A DNA stretch of 64,000 bases from Bemisia tabaci (GCF_918797505.1 NC_092795.1:23237131-23301130), one strand, 5' to 3'. Positions 19,691 through 30,475 are shown, counted from the first letter of the stretch. The notes: generated from the letters alone by a model not told the origin. Numbers and translations are program-made.

Positions 19691-19940
19691 AGCAAGGTGT
19701 CTACCAGTGGCGATTCTTGATTGGTAATACTGCTGTTCCTCCATTTGAACGTTTGTAGAACAATCGATTTTAGGCGAGGCAGCTTGTCTCACCTATAACC
19801 GATATTTTTAGTGGATTTAAATGGAGCAAAATCAGTTTTGCCAACTTAAAAGCATCGCCACTGGTGTCTACTTCAGTAAAAACCGGATAATATCAGGAAA
19901 TTGGATAACTTCAGGAAAATTTGTCGTGAATAAGGAAATT
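19691..19940. repeat. STEP-like repeat interrupted by HAT-2
   Basis: AGCAAGGTGTCTAC at the left is the start of a STEP-like repeat. It is broken by a HAT-2 insertion and resumes as GTGTCTACTTCAGTAAAAAC and then CGGATAATATCAGGAAATTG. A related sequence with the right end GTCGACACCCT is at 63290-63485. Confidence 0.6.
19705..19863. mobile_element. HAT-2 MITE with perfect 8-bp target duplication
   Basis: The 159-bp element starts CAGTGGCGATTCTTG and ends GCATCGCCACTG. The duplication GTGTCTAC is perfect (19697-19704 and 19864-19871) and coincides with the conserved terminal motif of the STEP-like target. Internal CCATTTGAACG, CAATCGATTTT and GATTTAAATGG link it to HAT-1 and HAT-3. Confidence 0.88.
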
Positions 19941-20264
19941 CCGAGTGCGTGAAGCACTTTCAACTACATTCTGTTCAGCAAATGTAGAGGTATAACATTT
20001 TGATTCAACTCGTTACTTAAATGTGTTGATTTGTCAAATCAAAGGTGTGTCAATTTTATCGTGCCAAATATCTGAAAAATTCATTCCAAATCAGTCGAGA
20101 GATAATTAGGGAAATCTGCATTTAAATTTTAGTAGAAACCCTAATTTGCTTTGGTTTTAAGGAATTTTTGCCGTCGACCCGGCCAAAGGAGGGGCCTGTA
20201 AATGCTTCTAGTACGATCGGCCCCACACAGCAGATCTCTGTACGGATTCTAGTCAACTAATTCA
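19941..20264. other. Spacer
   Basis: No gene. The first 40 bp may belong to the STEP-like repeat; the rest is unassigned. Confidence 0.45.
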
Positions 20265-20428
20265 CAGTGGCGTGGCGTGCTTTGCGATTCATCGATTGAT
20301 CTGTCTTTTAAACTTGTGAAAAAGGATCGAAAAATAGGGTTTTCGCAATGATCACTTTGATAACCGATTCCTTACCACAGCTTCAAATGGGGAAATATCG
20401 ATTATCAATCACTTTAGTCTTGCCACTG
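20265..20428. mobile_element. HAT-1 MITE
   Basis: The 164-bp copy runs from CAGTGGCGTGGCGTGC to TCTTGCCACTG. The right arm has lost part of the GCCACGC block. The flanks CTAATTCA and CTGAATGG are only partly alike, in keeping with an old insertion. Confidence 0.8.
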
Positions 20429-20757
20429 CTGAATGGCTTATGCGACTAATCACACAACTCCCTACCGCTGAGTTTTGTTTTTCCAGCGAACAAAAACATA
20501 AGTGAGGCGTTGGGTGCAAAAAGGGCATTTCTTACTGGCATTGTATCAAAATCTTCACGGCTGAATTATATTTTAAAGAGAAAACTATTCAGTTAATGCT
20601 CCGAAATTTTTCATTTTTAGCATCGTAGAATCATGAAGAAAATTCAGTAAAAGTCTCAACAAAATCCATTCATTTTCTTCAATTATAGTAGATGAAAAGT
20701 TAGCGGGAATTCTGAGACACCGAGATCTAGAAGTGTCCTTTTTACACGCAGCGGCTC
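20429..20757. other. Spacer
   Basis: No gene or shared repeat recognised. Confidence 0.5.
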
Positions 20758-21265
20758 AATGGAGATGTTGCATGTGTGAGGAATTTGCGATTTGACCGTT
20801 GATTCTAATGTAAAAGTTCGTGAGAAACACGATGGTGCCACTGGTTTTCTCTGAAATCAACTCCCAAGCTCAAAAAAAGCTCTCAACTTCAGGCCAAAAT
20901 GGAGGGGATATCCCACGCTATCCTGAGAGTCCCCATCTACATCAAGACAAACTCTCCATGCAAAGATAAAGAGCAAATACATTAGCAGTGATGCCGTGTT
21001 TTCAGTTTTGGAGTCCCCAAATAAAGTGGCAGCCCCGTCAATGTATTTGCTCCCTATCTTTGCATGGAGAGTTTGTCTTGATGTAGAGGTGGACTCTCAG
21101 GATAGCGTGGGGTATCTCCTCCATTTTGGCCTCAACTTGAGAGCTTTTTTTGAGCTTGGGAGTTGGTTTCAGAGAAAACCAGTGGCACCATCGTGTTTCT
21201 CGCGAACTTTTACGTAAGAATCAAGAGTCAAATTGCAAATTCCTCACACATGCAACATCTCCATT
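20758..21265. repeat. Foldback family M, ~508 bp, copy 2
   Basis: Same ends and arm sequence as 13743-14246, from AATGGAGATGTTGCATGTGT to ACATCTCCATT, at high identity over the whole length. Confidence 0.85.
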
Positions 21266-21381
21266 TCAGTAATCGGAGAGAAGCGAAAATCGGCAACTTC
21301 CAACATCCGTACTGCTCCCAGCCTCCCAGCGACATAGGACCTCTGTAAGGTCACGGTTAAGCAGACTATCCGACTTTGACA
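21266..21381. other. Short spacer
   Basis: Unique within the window. Confidence 0.4.
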
Positions 21382-21512
21382 ATTGGACGTATTTCTATCA
21401 AACGGAACTATGTGCATTATAAGACATAAGCCATGAGACCCATAAGCATATGTGCATAACAGGGCTCACGTCATAATGCGCATAGTTCCGTTTGATAGAA
21501 ATACGTCCAATT
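21382..21512. repeat. Foldback family N, copy 2
   Basis: The terminal 25 bp are perfect inverted complements beginning AATTGGACGTATTTCTATC. The inner GAACTATGTGCATTAT and CATAATGCGCATAGTTC also pair. It is 131 bp long. Confidence 0.8.
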
Positions 21513-21825
21513 CTGCGTAGCGCGGGCCCGGGCCCGGGTGCGGTGTCAAATTCAGATGCGCAGCTCATTTTTTCCCGAGCATGGAACCGAACCGTGGATC
21601 GGAGGCCCCGCGGCCCTCTGTGCGACTGACAGAGACAGAAGCAGAGACGATCCGCGCTTGAAATGAAGCTCCCGATTTGCGGTGCCGCGGGATTATGCTC
21701 GCGCGAGCCTCAACCAAAGCGAACGTCGAGTGATTGAAAGAGAGGGAATCAAACGGATTCGAGGGCGACGCGGACAGGACACGCAGGGGAGGACCGGGAC
21801 CCGGAGAGACAGCCGGGAAGAATTA
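21513..21825. other. GC-rich spacer
   Basis: CpG-rich patch (21515-21800) with GGGCCCGGGCCCGGG near 21522. The overlapping short frames on both strands have no recognisable domain. Confidence 0.45.
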
Positions 21826-22076
21826 CACATGCCTACGGTTATAAATCCTCCTTGGAAATATCGTTTTGATTTCCTTTGAAAATGAGCGGGTTCCAAACTT
21901 GGGAGAAAAGAGTTGTTTCCGAAGGAAATAGTCCAGGAATTCTGCCGTGCTAAAGATAAACGCCGTATGCGAGCCTTCAAGGTGCCAAAGAGCGACGCCA
22001 AAAACCACCGTTTTTTGCCACAATTTGGGTCTGCGGGGATTTTTCTGAAACCGGGCCCAAACGATACCTCATGATA
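21826..22076. repeat. 240-bp direct repeat, left copy
   Basis: From ACATGCCTACGGTTATAAAT to ATACCTCATGATACCCTAAA this matches 22597-22850 at over 90% by eye. It contains the left third of a Q4 element (CTGCCGTGCTAAAGATAAAC). Together the two copies bracket repeat G. Confidence 0.8.
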
Positions 22077-22107
22077 CCCTAAACCACCATACCCTTAACT
22101 CGCCATG

Positions 22108-22595
22108 TAGGTGAGAAGCGAAGATTCTCCTTCATATTCGAGTGATACCACATCACGTACCTGAAACAGAAATCGAATTGTCTCGCGCTTTGTTTCCGCC
22201 CTTTACGATGCGGACGTAATATCAACATCCTCAAGCGTTTTCTAGTTTAAACATCAATTTTTCATCAATTTTATGGCTTCCTCACCCCATCCAGAAACCA
22301 CCAAGGAAACGGTTTTCTTGTGATAACAACGAACTAAAATCTCATCTGTGCAGTAGTGCATGTCCGGCAAGTAGACAGTCGATTCCTTGACTCCTTCCTT
22401 AGATATTTCATTGCCGCAGTTCACGTTACTTTTGTAAAACATTTTTGTTCGTTGACACAAATTACCATCTTTCTATTGTCTTTCATTTTCTTTTTCAGAG
22501 TTCCTGCTTTAAAAACTGCCAACTGCTTATCGGTATGTAATCATATTTTTATCGCTGCTTTTCGCATTTATTAAACTCTTACAGAGCAATAGCTC
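22108..22595 (+). repeat. Repeat G, copy 2, with intron/exon-like signals
   Basis: Aligned over its whole length with 12697-13191, with small indels. The same splice-like signals occur: TTTTTCAG, a 34-nt block at 22499-22532, GTATGTAAT, a 52-nt stretch ending CTTACAG at 22584, then AGCAATAGCTC. The 34-nt block differs at one base from copy 1. Repeat G is followed at once by the right copy of the 240-bp direct repeat. Confidence 0.6.
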
Positions 22596-22596
22596 A

Positions 22597-22850
22597 CATG
22601 CCTACGGTTATAAATCCTCCTTGGGAATATCGTTTTTGATTTCCTTTGAAAATGAGTGGGTTCCGAACTTGGGAGAAAAGAGTTGTTTCCAAAGCCCAGG
22701 AATTCTGCCGTGCTATAAGGATAAACGCCGTATGAGCCTTCAGACGTTACCAAAGAGCGACGCCAAAAACGACCGTTTTTTGACACTATTTGGGTCGGCG
22801 GGAATTTTTCTGAAATCGGGCCCAAACGATACCTCATGATACCCTAAACC
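22597..22850. repeat. 240-bp direct repeat, right copy
   Basis: Second copy of 21826-22076, beginning ACATGCCTACGG immediately after the end of repeat G. The Q4 left portion is here GCCGTGCTATAAGGATAAAC. Confidence 0.8.
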
Positions 22851-23270
22851 TCTGGTAAAAATTTTAGCTTGGGTATACGCACGGTTTTTGAGAAACTGGG
22901 GGGCAAAGTTGCCAAATCGTCATCATTCTGGACAGCATTTTTACAGCAAAAAGACTGAGAAAAAGGACGAAAGTCGGCTCAAATGGACTTTCCTCCGGTG
23001 CAAAATCAACTGCATGTTTCGTTGAAAGTGCAGTGTTCCAACTTTAACGGATTTTCTTTAAATGTGTTGCGAGTCGCGAACTTTTTCTCTATTTTATGCT
23101 TTTCCAAGGTGATTACGGTGATTTTTGCTATATTCCACCCGGGAAACATCTGTGTCTTCGGTGCGCAACAGACCCATACAACCTTATTAATAACTGTGCA
23201 TTTCTCATTTTTTCGTTCTTGTTGATTAACAATTCGTCTTTTCCCGCTTGAGGGAATCTAACTCCTTTCC
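22851..23270. other. Spacer
   Basis: No gene or shared repeat recognised. Confidence 0.5.
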
Positions 23271-23486
23271 AAGGTTGCAAAATTGACTCAATTAATACAA
23301 TTTTCTCCGGAAGTAAACCTGCATGATTTTCGTTGAAAATTTGTGTGATTTTTTCACGAGATCAGAAGAAAAATTAGTGAAATTGTCATTTGGAAATTCT
23401 CGAAATATTCCTGGTAAAACTGCAAGCCGAGCGGGAAAATCTGGCAACACTGAACTGTAGTTACGTTCTTTCGTGAGGGAACGACG
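23271..23486. repeat. Tandem family O, inverted relative
   Basis: Read on the minus strand it contains GAAAGAACGTAACTACAG, TTGCCAGATTTTCCCGC and the TTTCTTCTGATCTCG block of family O, in the same order as at 17298-17613. It is a single diverged copy. Confidence 0.6.
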
Positions 23487-23926
23487 GATTTACAACTTTT
23501 ACATGTAACACTGTCGTCTCCCTCCGCATGTCAGCATAGTAATAGTTGAAATTCAGATTCTTAATAACAACGCGGTGTTTTTTGCCGGCACCGGCTTACG
23601 ACGCTACGCGGAGCAAGCAGCCCAAGCCGTCGCTGCTAATTATTTAGCCAGCGCGAGGTAACGCAAATACGCTTTTGTTTTCCGCCTTGAGTGACAGACT
23701 TAATTTCTTTGATGCCGTCTGCGGGGCTGAGTTCATTAAAAGCTGAGACCTTCCAAGATTGATGAGGATCCCTACACGTGCATTCTATAATGTCGTACCG
23801 AAACTTTCTCCGTATCCATTTTTTGATCAAGTCTTTGCCGTCGCCGTTGTCATATCGAAATCTAATTTTTCCGTCTTGAATAATGCTTACGTACGTAAAT
23901 GCGTGAGTAAAAGTGCCTTAAATAAA
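23487..23926. other. Spacer
   Basis: No gene or shared repeat recognised. Confidence 0.5.
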
Positions 23927-24062
23927 CAGGGTGTCTACTGTCAGGAGAAAGTACGGATACCTTGAAAAAGTACGGATTTCGGAGGATCGTTACAGAAGTA
24001 CAGAAAATGTATGGATTTTCCGTTGAAAGGTACGGAAATTCGAGATTTGATGTGAATTCTCT
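23927..24062. repeat. STEP-like left half
   Basis: It starts CAGGGTGTCTACTG, then repeats AAAGTACGG-type phrases as STEP does (AAGTACGGATACC, AAGTACGGATTTC, GGTACGGAAATTC), but the sequence is otherwise different and no right end is seen. Confidence 0.5.
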
Positions 24063-24073
24063 TTATGTCGATG

Positions 24074-24316
24074 GCTAAAGTGCAAAACCACGTAACTCTA
24101 TTGCAACATCTCAAAATTTCCGCTCCTATTTTCTTTGTTCGAAGAGAAACACGCTACTTATATAGCCTGAAATTTTTACAAAATATCCTGTTAACGGAGG
24201 AGAAAAATCAAGGGAGTTTTCAAGAAATTGCATACATTAACTACCTCTCCAACGAAAAAAATCAAGTATGAAAAGAAGTTGCAACGTCGCAAACAAAGGT
24301 ACATGGCTCCGTACTT
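24074..24316. repeat. Foldback family T, diverged copy
   Basis: The arms AAAACCACGTAACTCTATTG and, inverted, TTGCAACGTCGCAAACAAAG..TACATGGC pair loosely. The same arm words (TGCGGTGTTTTGAAATTTC type, GCTCCTGTTTTAT type) occur at 35693-35916 and 52278-52503. Confidence 0.5.
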
Positions 24317-24336
24317 TGGCAATCAATGTGTTATAT

Positions 24337-24520
24337 ATTGCCATTTTCGAGAAATTAAAACATAATCAGCCGCAAATCGAACGATCTCAGCAATCATTCG
24401 GCCTGGCGCGCCTTCAAATGTGCGTGATACTATTTGCATCACTCTCGAGTAAGTTTAGTGGTATGACCCAACCGAACCCAAGTTCCTCCATGGATCAGAG
24501 TGAAGTTTGCTATTAAATCA
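24337..24520. repeat. Repeat P, copy 1
   Basis: It has a conserved order AACGATCTCAGCAATCAT, CGGCCTGGCGCGCC, GTGATACT and TGGTATGACCCAACCGAACC, which recurs at 26647, 30317 and 30660 in the same orientation. The family is not recognised; no terminal repeats or tRNA boxes are seen. Confidence 0.65.
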
Positions 24521-26254
24521 TTTAAAGATGATCTGATTTTAGCGGCTCTGGTGCTTGCACTAGAGCTGCTATTCCGGACGGTCCCAGCTGGGGAGTATCA
24601 ACGGACCATGTTACATTGGAGAGACCGCGTGTTGGTTGATGGGAATCGGCGCCATTTTCTGCTGTTTAGGGGGGACTGATTTTATTTTAATTGATATCTT
24701 TTTCCTGTGAGCGAATGCTATGTTGTGTAGTGTATTTTTGGAATCATGGTGATACTGTCAATAATTCAAAACGGGTCTGTGCTTTAATCTCGCACTGGAA
24801 AAAATTTACTTTACGTTTAAAATTTGAAAATTCAAATCTATAAGTTTTCGCGCTTTTTTCGAAAAATGCCGTGGTTGGAGCTTCCTAGTCATACTACTCG
24901 ACATCAGCTGATAGCAAACAAAGGTTACCAAGGAAACCGTAAACGCGTAACAACTACCTACCGTCGCCAGAGCCGCTTTCCGACGCGAATGCGTTGGAGC
25001 TTCCTGCTTGTTTTTTTTTCTTTCTTTCTTTTTTATTTATTTTTTTTTTTCTAGAAGTAAAGTAATTTAAATGAAACGAATAAATCTGGGTTTCGATTGC
25101 GATTCGCCAAGATGTCTGTCCCGACTTGTTAAAAAAAAAAAATAATAATAATAAAAAATAAAAAGTAAGAATTTGAATCGTTTTCAGTTTGCACAACGGG
25201 AAATATATCAATTCCTGAGCGCGATTTTAACAAGTATTTTCAACACGTATCAAATAATGAAACACCCATATCTGGTATTGAAGTTAACTTCTAGATTCAC
25301 GGTCATGCGATCGGTGATTCACCAATGTGTGTCGTAATTATATTCATTTTTAAGCAACTCATATTGCATAGCCGCAAAATTGAAGGCGCGCCAAGTTTTT
25401 CGGTTGGACATTTATCTTCTTGAAAGCCACTGTTTTCGCGGTCATTTTTAGGTTTTGTCATAGATTTCTGGGCAACGTCAAGCAAAATACGTTCTAGAGA
25501 CAGAGGCTAGACGCCACATAATTGTTTTCGACTTTACAACGGCCAAATTTTAAAAGAAGTTATGAAGCGGTTTAACCGGCCCTAAATTGCTACCATCAAC
25601 CTAAAACTTTTCACCGGGTCGCACATTATTCTCCATCAGAATTCCGAATACGGTACGACAACAGCGTTAATGCGTTCGAAACTTTCCAACTTCCCCGAAA
25701 AGTCGATGGGGGCACTATCAGCTACCTCGACTTTTTCAGGGCTTTCCGGGTGGCGGCGGCGCCGCGAGAAACAAACCATGCAAAAGATAAAATTAATACT
25801 TATTTTCGACAGGACTTTAAATATACCCCAGATAGGGCGGGGTGGGGGAGGGGCGTAGAGACGGAAAGTGTTGGAGTAAAACACATACTTTCCGCGAAAT
25901 AAATAGGTAATAAAGTGTGGTAATCTGCGCTCTAAATCACGGTGAGTCTGTGGAATGGGGTAGTTCCAACACCAGCGGCGGCGATGTGGTCGCCCTGGAG
26001 GAATTCCTGCAAAACGGCGATGTGAAATAATCAAGTTTTGAAATTCATATCTTGAAGACACGCTGGGAAGCACCGTGGAGGCACGAGCGGAATGGATCGC
26101 TTCAAGCTAAATAACGCTATTTTATAATCATTGGTTTTCTGTTAAATAACCTAACTTTCTACAAAAGTAATGGGTGCGTCGCCTTATTGACAAAATATCT
26201 TTGAAACTATGATACTTGCTTGTATTGTAATATCTCGTCGTTTTACAGACGAAG
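24521..26254. other. Long spacer, no gene
   Basis: A T-rich stretch lies at 25009-25051 and an A/T-rich one at 25131-25165. A short piece near 25088 (GGGTTTCGATTGCGATTCG, then GATGTCTGTCCC) recurs near 30905 downstream of another P copy, so P may extend this far. The minus-strand frame of 145 codons at 25636-26073 shows no recognisable domain. Confidence 0.45.
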
Positions 26255-26489
26255 CACAATAGATTGAGTCAATTAGATAGGTCGGACATGCAATTTTTGA
26301 CTAAATCTGCAAATTTTGTTTTTTATTTAGTCAAATTTTACATATCAAGGGGTGCACTAGGAGGAAAATTTCACGAGAAAACCAATGAAACCACTTTCAG
26401 AGCCTCAAAGTTGTGTATAAACGGAATTATGAGCGTTTAAAGTTTCCAAATTTTGTCCGACCTCTCCTATACTGACTCGATCTACTGTG
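26255..26489. mobile_element. VG element, copy 1
   Basis: The 235-bp element has ends CACAATAGATTGAGTCAAT and ACTGACTCGATCTACTGTG, which pair with a few mismatches. CGAAG occurs on both sides (26250-26254 and 26490-26494), a possible 5-bp target duplication. Internal blocks AGGTCGGACATG, AACCAATGAAACCAC and TTATGAGCGTTTAAAG recur in the other copies. Confidence 0.75.
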
Positions 26490-26646
26490 CGAAGGAGCGT
26501 AAATCTATTCTGAGGTGGCATAATTGAATCATACATAATATATATATATTTTTTTTTTTCTAAGAACATGACCGTGCAATTTCTCTCCAAAATTACTTCT
26601 AAAAAATCATCGAGATAAATCAATCATCTCATCAAGAAAAATATCA

Positions 26647-26868
26647 TAAATATTGCCATTTTCGATAAAATAAGACATGTAAGCTTTAAAACGAACGATC
26701 TCAGAAATTATACGGCCAGGCGCGCTTTCGTATTTGCGTCATACTCTGCGCATTACCCTAGAGTCAGTTTTGTGGTATGACCCAACCGAACCCAAGTTCT
26801 TTCATTAACCAGTCGTAGTAAGATCATTGTTAACATTTTTTAAGGTTACTTAGCGACCCTGATTTTAA
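26647..26868. repeat. Repeat P, copy 2
   Basis: AAACGAACGATCTCAG, TACGGCCAGGCGCGC and TGGTATGACCCAACCGAACC follow the order seen in copy 1, and the left flank ATTGCCATTTTCGA is shared with it too. Confidence 0.65.
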
Positions 26869-26982
26869 ACCAAACCTTGAAGACGCCACGATATTATTTT
26901 GATATTGAATGGCAACTGGAAAAATTGCAACTGATTACATTTACACGTGTCTTAGAGACCCCGCATCTACGATCTAAGTGGA

Positions 26983-27218
26983 AAAGTTAAGTTCGGAGGT
27001 CAACGCTCCTTCTCGCTTAGTGATGGTTGAAGAGAAACTCGATAAGCGAATAAAATTCCAATAAAATTCGCCTGACGATGACTGATGCATGTTAGGATGA
27101 CCACTTCGTAGGCAAGTTTTTGCGAATTAAGTTAGAATTGATGAAAAAATCGCTTATCTTTTTGGTAATCAGCCATCAATACGCGACTTTAAGCGTTGAC
27201 TTCCGAATGTATAACTTT
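26983..27218. repeat. 236-bp foldback element
   Basis: AAAGTTAAGTTCGGAGGTCA at the left pairs with TGACTTCCGAATGTATAACTTT at the right, and pairing extends about 65 bp inward (CTTAGTGATGGTTGA with TAATCAGCCATCA). No coding content. Confidence 0.65.
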
Positions 27219-27358
27219 GACACCATAAGGAAGTCAGCAGTTCAGGTTTCTGAAATCTATTAGGTAGGTCTGATTACATAGACCACAAGCTCGGCTACAC
27301 CAGATGGTTTGTAGGGCAGCGTGCTACGGTTCACCCGACGAAATGTTTTCCTCCACCA
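27219..27358. other. Short spacer
   Basis: Unassigned. Confidence 0.4.
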
Positions 27359-27522
27359 CGCGCCCCGGGCGTGCTTTGCGATGTATCGATTGATCCGCCA
27401 TTTAAATCTATGGAAACATATCAATAAACGGGGTTCCCATAACGATCACCTTCATAATCGATTCTTTATCATGGCTTCAAATGGGGAAGTATCGAAAATC
27501 GATCATTCGCGCGTCGACCCTG
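27359..27522. mobile_element. HAT-1 MITE, ends eroded
   Basis: The interior matches HAT-1 (CGTGCTTTGCGATGTATCG, CCATTTAAATCTATGG, ATCGATCATTCGCGCG), and the alignment implies the family length of 164 bp, but both termini have mutated and no duplication remains. Confidence 0.75.
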
Positions 27523-27812
27523 GACCCGAGCGGAAGCAAGACGCTAAGTCCTCTTTGACGGGTCTCACGCCGGCTGTCGCCGCGTCTGTTTTTCCCGCCA
27601 CTGCGACTTCCGCCAATCAAATTACGAGATTAGGGCTTTGGTCCGTGGCCAAGATGAAGCTTCACCGGTCGCCTGGAGAAGGGGTGGGAGGTTGTCTGGA
27701 AGGAGGATTTTCAGGCAGAGGGCACGCTGACCTATTTGTTCGGCTCTATTAAGTGAGAAGAGTTGGCCGGGCCGGAGAAGAGTCACGGAGCCACCGCTTC
27801 GTCTTGATTATT
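27523..27812. other. GC-rich spacer
   Basis: No shared repeat or gene. The 143-codon frame at 27321-27752 runs out of the HAT-1 copy and is rejected. Confidence 0.45.
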
Positions 27813-28062
27813 CTGCCGTGTTAAAGAAGAACGCAGTATGAGCCATCAAGCAATGCCAAATTTCCATCGACGAATTACGATTTTTCAGGACATTTTTTAA
27901 TATTTCTCGCCCGCTCTTCCAGAGGATTTTGTTCGTAATTAAATGTAAATATTCTGAAATTTCAAGGAAAAATATTCATAACTATCATAGGAAATCAATA
28001 TTTTTGAGGAGCAATTTGGCAACACTCGAATGCTCATACGGCGTTCATCTTCAGCACGGTTG
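27813..28062. mobile_element. Q4 MITE with perfect 4-bp target duplication
   Basis: The 250-bp element runs from CTGCCGTGTTAAAGAAGAAC to CATCTTCAGCACGGTTG, with TATT on each side (27809-27812 and 28063-28066). Confidence 0.85.
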
Positions 28063-28296
28063 TATTGGTCTATAAAATTAGACCAAAGGTAACAGCACCA
28101 GTACCCGGAATGGTACCAGTATCCGGAAATTCGCTCAGCTTTTCGTAAAAAATAAGCGGTAGGTACATCAGTGCAAAAAGGGCATCAGGTTTTCACAATT
28201 ACACTCAGAGGGCGCCACCTTGCATTAAGTGTGATGGTCGTGCGCTCCTTCTATTATCTGTACCATGCTTCTATAGTGACGTATTCACAGAGCGGT

Positions 28297-28830
28297 TCGC
28301 TTAGAGCTAGGAAAATTATCCAGGAAAGCGCGTCTTATCCACAAAGGAATACATCAATAATTGCACAATCTATCAACGTCAGATGGACATGGACATGTCG
28401 GCACCCTCCAGCCAAAGTATCACATGCACCATGCGCCGTTTGAAAATTTCCGCAGCCATTTTATTTTCTTATGGGAAATTGTTGGTTGAATCTGTTCGAA
28501 AATTTTACTGAATTTTATCGGCAGCACAAAGAAAATTCAGTGAAAGTTTCGGACAGCTATGTGTTGAACAATTGGATTACATTTTGCAATAAGGAACCAC
28601 CCATCTCTATCTCTTCCATTTAAACACATATCTGTATAGGGAAACCAATGGCATCTATGTTGTTTCTGAAATGGGCCAGAAATAGTGGTTCCTTATTGCA
28701 AAATGTAATCCAATTCGTCCGTAAAAACATAAAATGGCGGCGGAAATTTTCAAACGTTGCATGGCGCTTGAGATACTTCGGCCGGAAGGTGACGATATGT
28801 GCTTTTCCTAAGTAGCCGCTCATGGAAAGT
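28297..28830. repeat. ~530-bp palindrome centred on foldback H
   Basis: GAGCGGTTCGCTTAGAGCTA at the left pairs with TAGCCGCTC at the right, then GTTTGAAAATTTCCGCAGCC pairs with GGCGGCGGAAATTTTCAAAC, and finally the perfect inner arms of family H. Pairing is interrupted by loops of unequal size. Short frames on each arm are palindrome by-products. Confidence 0.7.
28571..28715. repeat. Foldback family H, best copy
   Basis: The ends ATTGGATTACATTTTGCAAT and its inverted complement are perfect for 30 bp, then diverge around a centre holding AAACCAATGGCATC and TTGTTTCTGAAAT. Relatives lie at 3851, 42372, 52930 and 59930. Confidence 0.8.
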
Positions 28831-29019
28831 CAGTTTTTGTAAAGCACACAGCTTTGCCCAGAATTTAAAGTGGAACAATCACAGTTCAATACCTCGATGT
28901 TTGCGTATTCCCGGCACTTTACTTCTCCGCCCAAAAAAAAAAAGGTTCGCGCCAAAGAAATGCAACCGACACGAGTCGTACTGCAAAATAACCACAGGCG
29001 GGGGGGGGGGGGGGTTGCA
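28831..29019. other. Spacer with poly-G
   Basis: A run of about sixteen G lies at 28998-29013. No gene. Confidence 0.45.
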
Positions 29020-29480
29020 AAAATCCGTCACTGGGATTTTCGGTGATCCCGCGAACCGGTCCACCCCGAGGTTCAAAGTTGACGGCGGCCGTCACTCCCC
29101 CCGTCGGGTAGCGGCTGGAGGGAGGGGGGGGGGCTATTATTGATTTACAAGCCGAGAGAGTGTTGGACTCCCGCTCGCCGGCACCGGTAGACTGCCCGCG
29201 CTGCGCCCGCGTATGGCGGTTGCGCACTGGCGGCTCGAAGGCGCGACCGGCACCGAGCGCCAGTCAGTCGGTGTTCGCCCTCCGCGCGCCAAGCTACGTC
29301 TCCGTCGCGACCCCACCCTCGTGCGCGTTCCTCGCATGATCGGATTCCCAGTACTCACGACCGGTGTTTCGTACCTGTGAAGTTGTCGAAAGTTGAAAGT
29401 TGGAGTGAAGTTCGGACTCTCTTTAGTGTAGTCTTGAAGTTTTGGATTTTTCGAGTTTCGCATTATTTTCGGGGTTTTCT
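29020..29480 (+). promoter_or_regulatory. CpG-rich patch with possible core promoter
   Basis: Rich in G+C and CpG, non-repetitive within the window. TCAGTC at 29264-29269 fits the arthropod initiator consensus TCAGT(T/C), and the base composition shifts from GC-rich to AT-rich just downstream, as at a 5' exon edge. There is no TATA box and no clear downstream element, and no open frame of note follows. It could be a first non-coding exon of a gene outside the window or only a GC-rich island. Confidence 0.3.
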
Positions 29481-30316
29481 GGTTTTTCCTGATTACGTCA
29501 AAAAATAAATTTATAAAAGTTGTTTCTGGTTTGTGTGGTGTCTCTTGGATTTTACGGCTTGGATTAAATTGGATAACTTTTTATACCAGGTTGGATATTT
29601 TTCATGGTTAAATTGTTTGTTATCTATTTGGAGACCGCACATCTCCTCGATATTTATAGGTTTGAAGACATAATGGCCCAGTTTCTGCGATCTTTATTAG
29701 AACTGTCTGATATACTTATTTTTACCGCCGGGTGTATGACTATGTAGTTCCTTTCTTTAATTTAGTTTTTTTTTCATAAACTTTCTCTATCAAAACAGGA
29801 AAGAACAGAAGAAAATCTGATTGTTGTTTTAATGTTTTGGATTTTTCTTGAAGTCTCGAATTTCACTGAACGCTGCTCATTGCGATTGAGCTGTTTTTGA
29901 TGCTTTCACACATTTTAGTTCATCAAATCTGTTGAAAGATCTTAAAATCTATGGTGGTAGGTGTCAACTTTAGGTATACGTTAAACATTTCTGAGGGCCC
30001 AACTATCATAGTTGTACTTAACTGCAATTGGCGAATATGCTGAGATTTAAATCTGAAATTAATACTATCCGATTCATCGTTTGAAAGTTTCAAAACAGAA
30101 GCTAGAGGTAGCAAATGCACTCCTCTATAATATTAAGTTTTTGCATTCGGTCGGAAAAAATATTTAAAAACGTAGCATCAAACTGATTCGTCGAAAAAGA
30201 CAGAAATGCAAACAGTAGAGGTACCGGGTTGAAGACGGATTTCTGCGAATCTGAAGAGATTTTGCTAACTGAACCTCAATACCATTTTCGTTTCTTGTTT
30301 TTCTCTATAGACACAT
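29481..30316. other. Unassigned AT-rich spacer
   Basis: No repeat recurring in the window, no gene. If 29.2 kb is a promoter, this could be the start of a first intron. Confidence 0.45.
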
Positions 30317-30475
30317 TTTTTCGTGTATTTTGGTATTCATATAAGCTGTAAAACGAACGATCTCGGCAATCATACGGCCAGGCGCGCCCTTACATTCGCT
30401 TGATACTCTGTGCATTACCCTTGAAATACTTTTTTGGTATGAACCAACCGAACCCAAGTTCTTCCCGGTTTTAGT
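30317..30475. repeat. Repeat P, copy 3
   Basis: AAACGAACGATCTCGGCAAT, TACGGCCAGGCGCGCCC and ACCAACCGAACCCAAG in family order. Copy 4 lies 345 bp downstream in the same orientation. Confidence 0.65.

Noticed and set aside
21826..22850. LTR or TRIM retrotransposon formed by the 240-bp direct repeats
   Set aside because: No TG..CA ends, primer-binding site or polypurine tract is seen, and the direct repeats contain a Q4 fragment.
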